64,000 nucleotides of DNA from Hysterium pulicare CBS 123377 (taxonomy: Eukaryota; Ascomycota; Dothideomycetes; Hysteriales; Hysteriaceae): assembly GCA_000467715.1 (NCBI GenBank), contig AJFK01000018.1, forward strand, positions 35,056-99,055, in the 5' to 3' direction. This document shows, piece after piece, positions 11,114 to 22,218 of this stretch. The position numbers and the translations under genes were made by a program. The notes below the pieces were generated by a model, which saw only the letters and a program-made list of their open reading frames with translations, ran no database searches and was not told the DNA's origin. Position 1 is the first letter of the stretch. Each line of letters opens with the position of its first letter.

Positions 11114-13660
11114 ATGGCCGACGAGCGCACGCCCCTTATACAAGTAGTCCAGGTTCGCCCCGCGCGTCCTCGATATCCCCACAACACCCTCCGCCGAGTT
11201 TGTACGACATTACTATCTATAGTACCACTCCTAGTCGTTGTAGCAGTATTTGTATCATTTACTCTCCCTGCCTCCTCTTTCGATGGCGATGGCTCGGACT
11301 GGTCCAAATACCTACCCTGGGCGGCTCGCCACCTACCAAAAGCATGGCCTAAAACCGACGGCCTTTCATACGATGACCTTCAGAAGATCGTGTTGACGAC
11401 TCCTGATGCTAAGAAGGCCCGGGAGTGGAGCCAGTACTATACTTCAGGTCCCCATTTGGCGGGAAAGAATCTATCGCAGGCAATCTGGACCAAGGAAAGA
11501 TGGCAAGACTTTGGTGTTCCAAATAGTTTGATTGTGGATTATGATATCTATGTCAACTACCCCAAGGGCCACCGCTTAGCGCTTCTGGAAAAAGAGAAGA
11601 AGTCGAAGAGGGACGGTCTGGACACCGAAGGCGAGGATACTTGGGAAGTCAAATATGAAGCTAGTCTGGAGGAAGACGTCCTGAAAGAGGACGGTACAAG
11701 CGGCTTGGAAGATCGCATTCCGACCTTTCATGGATATAGCGCCTCGGGGAACGTCACCGCATCCTACGTTTTTTGCAATTACGGTACCTACAAAGATTTC
11801 GAAGAACTGCGGGCGGCGAACGTCAGTCTTTCAGGCAAGATTGCTCTCATCAAATATGGAGGGATATTCCGTGGTCTGAAAGTCAAGCGGGCGCAAGATC
11901 TGGGAATGATCGGTGCCGTAATCTACACGGATCCAGGGGACGATGGAGTAGTAACAGACGCTAACGGAAACACAACCTATCCCAAAGGCCCGGCACGGGA
12001 GCCGAGCAGTGTGCAAAGGGGCAGCGTACAGTTTCTCAGTGAGTTATATGCTATATCAAGGCTTTTATAGATCTGTACTCACACTGTTGCAGGTCTTGCA
12101 CCCGGTGACCCAACCACTCCAGGTAGCTTTGCTCTCTCGTTTCATTCGATTTATCCTTGACTAAGGTTATTTTAGGCTACCCTTCGAAACCTGGTGTTCC
12201 CAGACAACCAGTCGATCATGCTATCCCCTCTATCCCTTCAATCCCCATATCCTATCTTGATGCTCTACCACTGCTCAAAGCACTTAATGGACATGGACCG
12301 AAAGCATCGTCGTTTAATAAATATTGGCGAAACGGAGGGCTAGGATACAAAGGCGTTGAATACAACATTGGGCCTTCTCCCGACGGAATTGCTATAAATC
12401 TTGTCAACGAGCAGGAATATGTCACAACTCCAATGTGGAATGTGATTGGAATTATCAACGGCACAATATCAGACGAAGTGATTGTAATGGGCAATCACCG
12501 TGACGCATGGATTGCGGGCGGGGCCGGTGATCCGAACAGTGGTTCCGCTGCTTTCAATGAAGTCATTCGGACATTTGGAAAAGCTTTGGAAGCTGGATGG
12601 AAGCCGCTGCGCACCATAGTCTTTGCGAGCTGGGATGGAGAGGAGTACGGTCTGCTTGGTTCTACGGAATGGGTGGAAGAGTACCTCCCATGGCTTCAGC
12701 AAGCAACAGTTGCATACCTCAACGTTGACGTTGGCTGTAATGGGCCCCATTTCTCAGCATCAGCAGCGCCTCTCCTGAACAAAGCGCTCATTGAAACTGG
12801 TACGTATGACCATCATGGTTGGCTTTGTCATGCTAACTAAGCTTCAAGTTAATACTGTCCAATCTCCGAATCAGACTATCACCAATCAAACAGTCTATGA
12901 CGTCTGGAATAAAGTTATCAGGACGATGGGCTCTGGTTCTGATTTCACCGCCTTCCAAGACTTTGCCGGCATTCCATCTATAGACATAGGATTTAGTTTC
13001 GGTCAGGATACAGCCGTATATCATTACCATTCAAACTACGATTCCTTCGATTGGATGGAAACTTATGGCGATCCAGGGTTCCACTACCATGCAACCATTG
13101 CCAAGATCTGGGCACTCCTGGCCGTAAAGCTTGTCGAAACACCAATACTACAGTTGAACGCCACAGATTATGCTGCGGGACTGGCTGGCTACGTCCGCAA
13201 GATCAAGGACAGTGCCGGCAACTCCTCGGCGTTTACTGATTCCGATGAACCGCACTTAATGAATAACGATCTCTTCCTCCCACTTGAAAAAGCAATATCC
13301 CGCTTCCACAACACGTCCGCTACGTTTGACTCGAAAGCTGCGGCGCTCATGGACGAGATTCTAAATAATCCCATCCCCTGGTGGAAGTGGTGGGAGAAAG
13401 TAAAGCTGTGGTACGCCGTCCGGAGGATCAATTTGAAGTACAAGACGCTCGAACGGCATTTTTTGTACGCTCCTGGATTGGATAATCGGAGTTGGTTCAA
13501 ACATGTGGTGTTTGCGCCAGGTATTTGGACCGGATACGCGGGAGCAACGTTCCCAGGTATCGTAGAGAGTATTGAGGCTGGAGACAAAGGCAATGCCTAC
13601 AAATGGGTTGGAATTATCACGGGTTTGGTGCAGCAGGCAGCGAGTTCGCTGGAGGATTGA
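11114..13660 (+). CDS. Glutamate carboxypeptidase-like M28B metallopeptidase (type II membrane protein)
   Basis: Four exons: 11114-12038, 12093-12122 (a 30-nt micro-exon), 12176-12799 and 12849-13660; 796 residues. A short cytoplasmic tail precedes one TM helix (about residues 29-52). The PA domain follows, then the di-zinc M28 catalytic domain and a C-terminal transferrin-receptor-like dimerisation domain. Zinc-ligand segments are visible: GNHRDAW with DPNSGS, SWDGEEYGLLGS, YLNVDVGC, and the late histidine in VYHYHSNYDS. The family includes human PSMA/NAALADase and fungal vacuolar or surface carboxypeptidases that trim acidic C-terminal residues. All catalytic motifs appear intact. The start at 11114 (ADERTPLIQ, a dileucine-like tail) is preferred over the upstream ATG at 11012. 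The micro-exon is supported by frame continuity (FLS-LAPGDPTTPG-YPSKPG). Confidence 0.9.
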
Positions 13661-13883
13661 AATTGAAATTGAGATACCCTTTGATCAGTCGTTTAAAATC
13701 TAGGCTAACATAACCATCATTTTACGCCTTTTTGACGATGATAGTCATCATCCTCCCAGTGTTTGTTCAGTTGTGAGTCCAGCGTCACGCAGCACCAAGA
13801 TCATGGTGTCAAAAAATCGTGACACCACCTACATCATTTCTCCATGCCAGTGTCCATATCATCGCGCGATCCACGAAGCCAAA

Positions 13884-14725
13884 TTACTCCACCTTCGAAG
13901 CCCTAACAATGACAAAATCAGGCCTCTTCAAATATTCATCCCAAAACCCCGTTCCCTTTCTCTCGTCATCCGGCAAAACCTGCTTCATCCACTCCAACTT
14001 CAACCCCGCCCTCTCCGCCGCCCGTTCATAAATCTCCTTCTTCAAATGAAACATGTCAAACTGCACCGGTGGCTCCGTGTGGCTCCTCAACCGACACTTC
14101 CACCCGACCTCCCCGGGAAGCGTCTCTAGTGTCGTAACCGTAATACCGTACCAATCCTCCATAGGATAGATATCCGTCGCATCTCTAAGCGCGTTAGTCG
14201 TGATACCGACGAACTTACCCCCAGATTTCAAATTCGAAGCAATATTCTTCCACATGGCGAAGAGCTCTTCTTCCGTGCCGGCGTAGTTGAGGAACCAGCC
14301 AGCGAAGATGACGTCGTAGGGTTCGGATGTCGGGAGTGGTTGACTGCAGTCGGCTACGGAGAAGGAGAAGCGGGCGTCATTTGCTGAAGCGGCGAGCGCG
14401 CCTTCGATCATGACGGCCGAGATGTCGTAGCCTGTTAGGCTGGCGGCTTGGAGGTCGTTGACGAGGAGGCGGGACCAGCGGCCCGTACCGCAGGCGAGGT
14501 CTGTTTAGATTGCTCAGCTTTGAAAAGTAGGTGCTTAGATCAAGAGTAGTTGAAGCAAGATTTGCCCGGTGTTCAAATGTTGAATATCGATTTACCTAGA
14601 CATCTCGAACCCTTGATATCCCCCAAAGCTTCAATGACGGACGGTGTCTCGGGCTCCACGCATGGAAGATCGTGCATGTTGTTATACTTTGTACCGATGA
14701 CATCGTATTGGGTGTTTTGCGACAT
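13884..14725 (-). CDS. Class I SAM-dependent methyltransferase
   Basis: Exons 14725-14596 and 14500-13884 joined over a 95-nt intron in phase 1; 248 residues, a normal length. The join rebuilds motif I, DLACGTGRWSRLL, which binds S-adenosylmethionine, followed by the acidic post-I strand LTGYDIS. Later come a motif-II-like FSVADCSQPLP, FAGWFLNYA and KSGGKFVGIT (motif III region). It is of the UbiE/ToxA-like small-molecule methyltransferase type found widely in fungi; the substrate is unknown. It is convergent with the M28B gene (223 bp between stops). Enzyme class is secure, role unknown. Confidence 0.8.
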
Positions 14726-15378
14726 GATTACGTCGTCCCTCAAAGATTGAATGTACTTTATCCTGATTGACCAAAATATGATATGGTACACGGATCCTAA
14801 TCCGAGGGTATGGTAAAGACGGATTTCGGTTCCTGGTCCTCGGGACTGGAGGAGTACAAGGAACGCGGGTAGGGAACGGAGAATTCGGATTCACAATTAT
14901 TATTCTTGCTGAGATGTTATGCTATAGGACCTTCGCACTGTAAAAAGACTAAAGAAACTTTGCAAGAGATCCTATTTTAGGAAGCCAGCCGTGCAGGTCT
15001 AGAGGAAGACGGATTGATGGGAGCAGTGAAGATAGCGGGGTGGTGATTCTAGAGCTTCAAGCAGGCTTCTGTGCTTTCCCGCAATGGGGCAAGCGGAGTA
15101 TGTGTTTTGTTCCTCAACAGATCTAGCGCCTTCAAGACGCAGCAACTCTAGAACCCATTGATATCAGTTCACTGGAGCATGATCGACAGGATAGACAAAG
15201 TTATATCTTAATAATTCATCTATTTAATAATTGATCTAGAGAACATGGGTAATCTTAAAGTGGTTTCAATCTAATTCTAACATTTTACTCGTTCATAACA
15301 TCAGATCGCGAAGAAATACCATTGTATATTCTCAGACCATTCCCCTTTCCCCCCAGAGCTGTAGGGAACACCGGAAGT
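14726..15378. other. Intergenic region, locally AT-rich, nothing coding seen
   Basis: Lies between two minus-strand genes. The part around 15190-15330 is AT-rich (runs such as taataattcatctatttaa). No gene or repeat was recognised. Confidence 0.45.
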
Positions 15379-16690
15379 TCACTTCTTCTCTACGAGCTCA
15401 ATTTGAGCCGTTATGTTCTTAACATCCTCATCCAAACCTTCCTCAAGGTCCGTTGGTGAAGAAGCCAGAGGCAGGCAGGCTTCGCTCGCCTTCGGGGAGA
15501 ATCCATGCAGGAATGAGAATTCCGCTCATCAGCGCAGAGACAATTATGGCACGACGATGACCAACGAATTGTGAGAGATATCCAATGGTGGTGCCGCCGA
15601 CGCAGGCACCATTCTTCATCAAGATCGACGCTCGGGTAGCAGGGCTATTTGTGAGATGTTTTTGGGTGAGCATGAAAGTGGTGTAGCTGTCTTGGCTAGT
15701 ATGAGAATAGTAATTGAACTAGATACATATTAGCATGAGGATTCTGTACCTCTGTACGAGACACATAAAATTTACCCAGATCATGAGGATGATACAGTAA
15801 ACGCACATTTCCACTCAGCAGCCAGCATGCGCTTGGTTTCAGCCCAGAATGCTCCAGGTGCCACAGCTTTGTGGCCAGCCTTCTTCGCCTCGATGAACTG
15901 CTTGGATTCCGGAAACAGAGCACGAATAAGTCCTACGGCAATTGAGATGCCCGCTCCAATCCAGAAGACTGTCTTGCAGCTATTTGTTGAGCCTCCCACC
16001 CCAAGATTTGCGCACGCAGCAATCACGTATCCAAAAGAGCAACCTTGTTGAAAAATACCGCTCATCAAACCTCTTGCGCTGGTTCTGTATATCACCAGTC
16101 TGTAATCATCATATCAGAAGTCCTCGGTTCATTCACGGGCAATTCTCAAGAGCCATGGCTATCGCATTGCCATAAACGCCACCCATGAAGAGGCCGAATA
16201 AACTTCGAAGGGCAAGAAATTGCTGGAAGGTAGAGCTATAGATGGTAGCGATCTGTAGCAAGCCCAGGATGATCATGTTGATGACCATAGGCCACTTTCG
16301 TCCGAATTTGTCTCTGGCAAGTCCAAACAGGGCGGCACCGATAGAACGAAGAAGCAAAGTAAGAGTGATAGCCGTAGTTATATCGGTCTTTGATCTATCA
16401 TAGTACTTTGAAAGCTTACCCGTTTGAATCGAAAGCGCATGGAAGTCGAAAGCATCGGCCGTCCACGCAGAGAAGCCAACAATAAAGAACAGCCAGTCTT
16501 TCGCTCCGAGCTGTGCCATGAGGCTAATTGGGTTCTTGAGAGGTTCAGGCGATTGCGATTCCGTATGTTGTTCAGCAAAGTCATTGGTGACTACCACACG
16601 CTGTTTCCACTTGAAAAGATCACTCAATGACTGCTTAGCCGTTGGAATGATGCCTTTGGCAATTGGGTCGGCGGGCTCATTCACAGCCAT
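15379..16690 (-). pseudogene. Broken JEN-type monocarboxylate MFS transporter
   Basis: Exon 1 (16690-16137) and exon 2 (from 16084) encode a typical JEN1-like proton:carboxylate symporter N-half: DWLFFIVGFSAWTADAFDFH, GLARDKFGRKWPMV and FLALRSLFGLFMGGVYGNAI, then LMSGIFQQG. Near 15809 the A-run in GTGGAAATGTG is one base short. Read in frame it terminates after about ten codons; the next frame gives CVYCIILMIW and, after a proper intron, FNYYSHTSQDSY. A second lesion lies at about 15440-15450. The frame stops right after ASGFF, and the remaining 70 bases encode in another frame what looks like the family's hydrophilic C-tail (LDEDVKNITAQIELVEKK). The last several TM helices are therefore deleted. 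An upstream in-frame ATG at 16723 is an alternative start. Probably non-functional. Confidence 0.75.
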
Positions 16691-16723
16691 GATCGCTGGT
16701 TTTGAACAAAGTGTAAGACTCAT

Positions 16724-18342
16724 GATAGTGAACAGGAAGGCTAGGTGGAACGATTGGTTTGGAAGTTGATGGGGTGGAAGAATTTGGAGAGACTCCGAGC
16801 ATCTGGCTTGCCAAAACTGGAAGATGTAGGATGCACTTTATACTTCCTTGCTAGACGTATTCACCAATGCGACATATTCGAAAATCACACCAGATACTCC
16901 ATGAAGGCCAGATAGTCCATCGTCAACCACACCTATACTTGCCGGCCAAGGCAAGGGCCAAGGGATGGCCAAGACATCCAATGTTCTTAGGTTGAGGGGA
17001 AATCGGGACCAGGAATCTCTAAGGGACGGAGCGCGTGTCTACCAGAGACCCCTCCGCGGGTCCGGGACACCACGTATTTTAGTGAGAAAACAACCATGAA
17101 AGGAAAGTTGAACGTGGTATGAAAGGCGGAGACCACGTGGGGAATATTTGGGGGGCCTCTTAATCTCCACCTTGGGCAATATATTAGAGTAAAAGCACAA
17201 CTCGGACATGCAAAGGTCGGTAGTGATTTCGACAGTTCAAGCCCCAGCGTACAATCCCATATCGATTAGGCTTCCCGAAGAAGGGCTGGCGATATCTCTC
17301 CCGCTCCTTGGCCAGCATCTTGGCCGCAACTTCTCCGAAGCTTCACGAGCCACGGTAAGCTATGAAATATGTGTTGGCCAAGGGAGAAGAAGCGGGAAGC
17401 GCTGTACTCCAAGCTCGCGATATCGTAAGGCAAGCACCTCTTGGGAACCTTCTTTCAACCAGCATTGCCAACCTTGGTAAGAATGAACACGACCTTTACA
17501 GTATAGTAGAGGGGATGGGAGATATGGAGGGCGGAGCTCCTTGGCAGTAATCCGTCCGGAGGGCTTTCGGCCAGATTCCGCTGGCATCTAGAGTCGTGCT
17601 AGAGAAGAAGCCGGAGTCATCCTGATACCTTCTACTCAATAGTGACTCCGGGAAGTTCTCGATAGAAAATGGCTCACGATTGTATGGCTCTGAATGCTGT
17701 TGAGAGGTGGCTAACCATGGGCATGGTGGGCATGGAGCATTGGCGTGGAGTTGCGGAGAGACATGCGGAGAAGCGGGGGTTGGATTCCAAGGTTCTTCCA
17801 CCAGCCTCATCTCTCTTTCGTCCAACCCTCGACACCCCTCGGTCGAGAAGATGTATTGCATCCTGGTTCTGCCCAGGATCCGACGAAGTCTGATGGACAA
17901 TGTGGCGTCGACGTGCTTGATAAGGCTGAAGAGATGGAATAACAACATGGCATTCTTATCTATCGATCCCACATGTGCAGCCCACGCCTAGTCCACATCC
18001 TCCAAGGGATCGATTACCCTCCTACTTCCCTCATTCGCTGTTGCTGCCGGCCATGCAGAGCGATGCTGTTGATCGCTGCCTTTATCGGGCTCGTCGCTAT
18101 CTCGCCAATGCCCATCTGCGTCATTCCCACCTGCAGCTTCAAGCTGTTTAAACAACACGTCGGCCCATGCTGGCTTGTGTCAGCTCCCTGCAGCACGAGA
18201 GCTTCTCGTCGTCGGTTCAAAGCTGCTCTAAGACGTCCGGCTAGCTTCTTTCTGAATTCCACTTGCTTTGGCCTGTCAATCTACCTCAATTGCTTTCTCA
18301 CTCGCTTTCTGTCAACCAAGTTATCCCCGTACAGAGTCAACC
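16724..18342. other. Divergent intergenic region of 1.6 kb
   Basis: Lies between the broken transporter (minus) and the small secreted protein (plus). Around 17040-17160 there are G/C-rich boxes (CTCCGC, GTGGGG) resembling CreA-type SYGGRG sites, which would fit carbon repression of a JEN-type gene; this is only pattern matching. Long frames on both strands (for example minus 17496-17972) have no protein-like features. Confidence 0.4.
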
Positions 18343-18807
18343 ATGAACTTGCACTACCTCACCACCCTCTTTCTAACTCTCCTCCTTTCCGACCTCACAC
18401 ATTCCCTCGTCCTCCACGAAGAAAAAGCCCGCAACCTCCCCATCCGCGCCGTTCCCAACTATCCCCGCGCAGTCTCTCAACTCATCCCTACCGCCTACAC
18501 TACCAGCCGCAGCGCCAACACTCAATTTGTCGCTCCCCAGACTGTTGGATCAGGAAACCCCGACGCGACAACCGAGACGACCACTCACACTGCAAATACA
18601 CAAATCATCCCGAGTGCAGGAACCGGGAGCTCTCCACCACTTATCACGACTGATAGTAGGAGTGCGAATACTCAAGCTGTTGGCCCTAGCACTGCCCCTA
18701 GCACCACTCTTGCATCGGGAAATCATGCTCCTACTTTGGGCGTCTTCAGGGAAGCGGCTTTGGGCGCAGCCGTGGTCGTTGGATTTGGGATGGGTTTCGG
18801 TGCATGA
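18343..18807 (+). CDS. Small secreted, probably GPI-anchored repeat protein
   Basis: A single-exon ORF of 154 residues starting at ccATGaac. It has an N-terminal signal peptide (LTTLFLTLLLSDLTHSL), then a Ser/Thr/Pro-rich body, and a C-terminal hydrophobic tail after a small-residue patch (LGAAVVVGFGMGFGA). That tail is what a GPI-attachment signal looks like. The body carries three copies of a short ANTQ-containing unit (SRSANTQFV, HTANTQII, SRSANTQAV) with acidic/Thr spacers. No cysteines are present. It is likely a cell-wall or surface protein; an effector role cannot be judged from sequence. I do not recognise a named family. Confidence 0.6.
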   Translation: MNLHYLTTLFLTLLLSDLTHSLVLHEEKARNLPIRAVPNYPRAVSQLIPTAYTTSRSANTQFVAPQTVGSGNPDATTETTTHTANTQIIPSAGTGSSPPLITTDSRSANTQAVGPSTAPSTTLASGNHAPTLGVFREAALGAAVVVGFGMGFGA

Positions 18808-19302
18808 GAACGAAGAAGAGTTAGAACGAATATGCCATGACAAGGAACCTGCAGTTGTGAGAGTTAAACGGGTGTGTGGGAGGTAAGATTTGTACATATA
18901 ATGACGCCTTTGGAAAGCATGGGTGTTACGTTGTTCACGGACCTCTAGGATGTCAATCGGTGGGTTAGTCGCAGAATACGTTATTGCCATTGCATCAATC
19001 ACCTGTGGATATATATGCTCTAGACAGCGTCCCAGCAAAATACCATGCATCCAAGATTTGGACTTGATAGCTTGACGTCCGTGCTTCGCAGGGCCATATG
19101 ACTGAGTACCTTTGAGTCGAACCAAATTTCAACCTCAGACCTCCCGCATTCCTCTTTCCCTCCACAATAATCTGAAGAAGCGAGAAAACATATGACGTAG
19201 TTGGCCATATATCTAGGTGAATCCTTCCGAATTGAGGTTTCAAATTATTCACTTAGTACGGAAGTTGTTCGTTCTTTTCGAAACCGCAACAGCGTCTCAA
19301 AA
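18808..19302. other. Intergenic region, nothing coding seen
   Basis: About 0.5 kb between the small secreted protein and the P450 remnant, both on the plus strand. No supported feature was seen. Confidence 0.45.
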
Positions 19303-21078
19303 ATGAATGCAATTCGCCTAACAATTTCTCTGACTATCCTCCATGTACCTTCATACGTCATCTATCGACTGATCAGAAGTTATCAAGAATATAAGGTAAA
19401 CCAAGAAATAATCTCATTTTCTATGAATCATCCGACAAGTCTGCAGGCTGATATTGCCTTTAGGCATCGCCATGCATGTCAGCCTCCGCCTCAACTTCCT
19501 AACCGATGGTTTTTAGGGGTGGACCGACTTAAGCAGTTGTGGGATTCAAATCGGGAAGGTCGATTACTTGCCTTCCTATGTTCCGTGGCAGTCGACTATG
19601 AACCACGCAACGATCTATCGCAATTCATGTTAATTGGACCTCGAGTATTCCAAACGCTACATCCCAAGGATGTTGAGGTGGTCCTTTCTTCCAACTTTAA
19701 ACGTAATCGGGTCTCTCCACCCCAAGACCAAAAGAATGTTAACAGCATCTAGATTACGGCTTCGTCGTACAGCGTCAGATATTTGCTCCCCTCCTAGGCA
19801 ATGGCATTTTTACGCAAGAAGGCCTTGCTTGGAAACACTCGCGGGAACTTCTTCGAAAGCAATTCGTCCAAGCACAATACCAGAATCCGGACCACTTCCA
19901 AGAGCACGTGAACCACTTAATAGAACGCCTACCTAGGTACCTACCGAAGGCGTCGTAGATCTCCAACCTTTGATTTTTAGCCTCACTATGGACGTTGTAA
20001 CAGTACTACTATTCGGGAAATTAGTGTACAGTCTGAAAGGTGACAAACCATTTGACGAGAAGAATCGACAGTTTGCGGAAGCGTTCAATATCGTACAGGA
20101 AGGCTTAGCTAAACGCTTTCGAATCGCTCCCTGGCATTTCTTCTATAACCCTCCCGAATTCCGGCGAGCTTGTTCAACCGTCCACCGCTTTGTTGAGGAG
20201 TATATCGAGGAAAAGAATCGACTACACAAGGAGAATGTAGCTAATGAAAAGCTCTATGGATTCATCAATCAGATCGAAGAGGAGTCTGTCAGCAATGAAC
20301 ATCTTCGGGATCAACTACTCGATGTCTTGCTCGCTGGGAGGGATACACAGCTTGCTGCTTGTCGTAGACGTTTCGGCTTCCAGTGCGTCACTCCGCACCG
20401 ATGAAACGTCTGCGAGAAGAAGTTCAGTCAGTCATGGGTGACAAGATACATCCAACCCGAAACGATATCCGGACGATGCCCTAGATTGCCTGCGTGATCA
20501 AAGAAAGTTAGTAATTTCCTCCTTCTGTTTCCGCCCTCCTGCCATCTCTTCCCCTTACCCACCATCAAAAAGAAAAGTGGGGAAGAAAACAAATCTACCT
20601 AACCCATATAATTTACCTTTCTCACTCTATCGCCAGGCCTTCGTCTCTACCCTCCAGTCCCCTTAAATAACCGCACCGCCCTAAAAACAACCATCCTCCC
20701 CACCGGCGGCGGCCCCGACGGCACCTCCCCCATTCTCGTACGCCGTGGCGAAGTCGTCATCTTCTCCCAATACGTGAACTCGCGCAAGAGAAACATCTAC
20801 GGCGAAGACGCATACGAGTTCCGTTCCGAGCGATGGGAAACCGGCGAACTAGACGATTTCGGATGGGCATATTTCCCCTTCACCGGTGGTCCGCGCATCT
20901 GCCTTGGGCAGGATTTCGCGGTCACGGAGATATCGTATACGGTAGTAAGGATGTTACTGCAGACGAGGGAGGTGGCGTTGCCGGAGGGTGAGAAGGTGAG
21001 TGTGTTATGGAGGAGAGGCAGAAGTTGACGCTTGTGCTTTCTAGTGCTGATGGGTGTAAAGTGGAGGTGAGAAGGTAA
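19303..21078 (+). pseudogene. Broken CYP52-like cytochrome P450
   Basis: Almost the whole gene is present, with recognisable introns (19396-19446, one ending at 19752, and one at about 20508-20636). The protein matches the fungal alkane/fatty-acid hydroxylase type. It shows an N-terminal anchor, CQPPPQLPNRWFLGVDRLK, HPKDVEVVL, WKHSRELLRKQFV, an I-helix remnant (LLAGRDT), FSQYVNSRKRNIYG and the heme loop FPFTGGPRICLGQDFA with its Cys. Lesions: a frame change at 19925-19942 before EGVVDLQP; a one-base loss at 20343-20350 in the I-helix; a TAG at 20365-20367 where the family has Trp; a TAG at 20482-20484; and a frame change at about 21005-21025 before KLTLVLSSADG. With five lesions it cannot make a working enzyme. 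Confidence 0.85.
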
Positions 21079-21417
21079 CGTGCCACGTCGTAGCATGCAG
21101 ATATATAAATGAAATGTTAGAGTATGATTCGGACGGCAGCGAACGACTATACGCTTAGCCCCACACGATGCCAGCTTAACGCTGCTTGACATTTGGCGAT
21201 GCTCAAACGAAGAGAAGAGTTTTTTAATCGGCATCTCGATCAACGACCATCGTAGACCGACACACCTTGTTCTTATTAAGTATTCAAAACATCCCAACCT
21301 ACTACTAACCTCTATAGCAAACCACCCCAAGAAGAAAAACCACATAGTTCGAAACTCCTCACACCAAAGCCTCCAATCTGCCTCAAAATACTTACCTCAC
21401 CTCATAAAACCCCCAGC
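21079..21417. other. Convergent 3' intergenic region
   Basis: 339 bp between the 3' ends of the P450 pseudogene and the RING protein gene. It is expected to be 3' UTR sequence; nothing else was seen. Confidence 0.45.
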
Positions 21418-22218
21418 CTAATCTCCCTTCCCCCCAACATGCCTCCAAACTAAATAATCAACCAACAACCCCACCATAACCTCCCAAGTCTCCACCTCGG
21501 CCATCACACTCTCAATCCCCTCCTCCCCACTAAGCGCTACCCTCAAAATCTCCTCATCACTACTGCCCAGCGTAACACCAAGCCCCACAAGCTCCTTGGA
21601 GTGATAAGCCTTCAAATCCTCAAGCACAGCCCTCGTGACCGCAGTCCAAAGCTCCGCGCGCAAGTCGCTCGGATACGTGGGCCACCGGCTCATGAAGTTG
21701 TAATCGTTGAGCGCGGAGTACACATTCACGTACGTGGAGCTATCGCGCGGATCATCGAGGTCCGAGAGGAGTTGATCTTGGGCCAGGGAGAAGAGCTCGG
21801 AGAGGGCGGAGCGAGCAATGGATTCGTCGACGATGATGAGGTGGTGAGCGTGGTCGAAGGACGCGCTCGTTTCACGGATTTCGTCGAGGGTTTCGCGGAG
21901 GTTGAGGGTTGGGGATGAGGTGGTGGTTTGAGGAAGCGAGAAGAGGGTGAAGCATTGCGGACAGGCGATTTTGTGGGCGCAGATGAAGTTGTAGAGGCAC
22001 GGGCGGCAGAAGATGTGGTCGCAGGAAAGGAGCGTGAGGGTGTTGTTGTCGGTGTGACAGTGAGCGCAGCTGGGAAGCTCCATGTTCTCGATACCTACGA
22101 CTACTGTGCCTAAGGGATCCAGATTGCCGTAATGGTCGTCGATGCCGAAAATGTCAGCGACGTCCATGTCGGTAGAGGATGCTGCTGTGGTGTAGGATAC
22201 TGAACCGTGATTATGCAT
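21418..22218 (-). CDS. RING finger protein
   Basis: A single-exon frame of 266 residues from the first in-frame ATG at 22218. The open frame upstream lacks an ATG and contains a good acceptor (ttattcccag), suggesting a 5' UTR intron with donor CCG|GTAAGT near 22280. A RING-like finger lies at about residues 50-88: CAHCHTDN, LLSCDHIFCRPCLYNFIC, CPQC. The spacing is C-x2-C ... C-x-H-x2-C-x2-C ... C-x2-C, close to C3HC4. The C-terminal 170 residues are alpha-helical and acidic, with no domain I recognise. Probable E3 ubiquitin ligase; substrate unknown. It is not closely similar to the tandem RING pair at 6.7-10.1 kb. Confidence 0.65.
   Translation of the reverse strand: MHNHGSVSYTTAASSTDMDVADIFGIDDHYGNLDPLGTVVVGIENMELPSCAHCHTDNNTLTLLSCDHIFCRPCLYNFICAHKIACPQCFTLFSLPQTTTSSPTLNLRETLDEIRETSASFDHAHHLIIVDESIARSALSELFSLAQDQLLSDLDDPRDSSTYVNVYSALNDYNFMSRWPTYPSDLRAELWTAVTRAVLEDLKAYHSKELVGLGVTLGSSDEEILRVALSGEEGIESVMAEVETWEVMVGLLVDYLVWRHVGGKGD

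Noticed and set aside
13661-13883. Possible further exon of the M28B peptidase or the methyltransferase
   Set aside because: Both proteins already have full family length with proper stops; the 223-bp convergent gap looks like 3' UTR.
17496-17972. 158-residue minus-strand frame
   Set aside because: No motif, no splice support and ordinary antisense composition; several overlapping frames of similar quality exist in the same region.
17973-18653. 226-residue plus-strand frame
   Set aside because: It overlaps the signal-peptide-bearing gene at 18343 in another frame, and its second half is a Pro/Arg-rich shadow of that gene.
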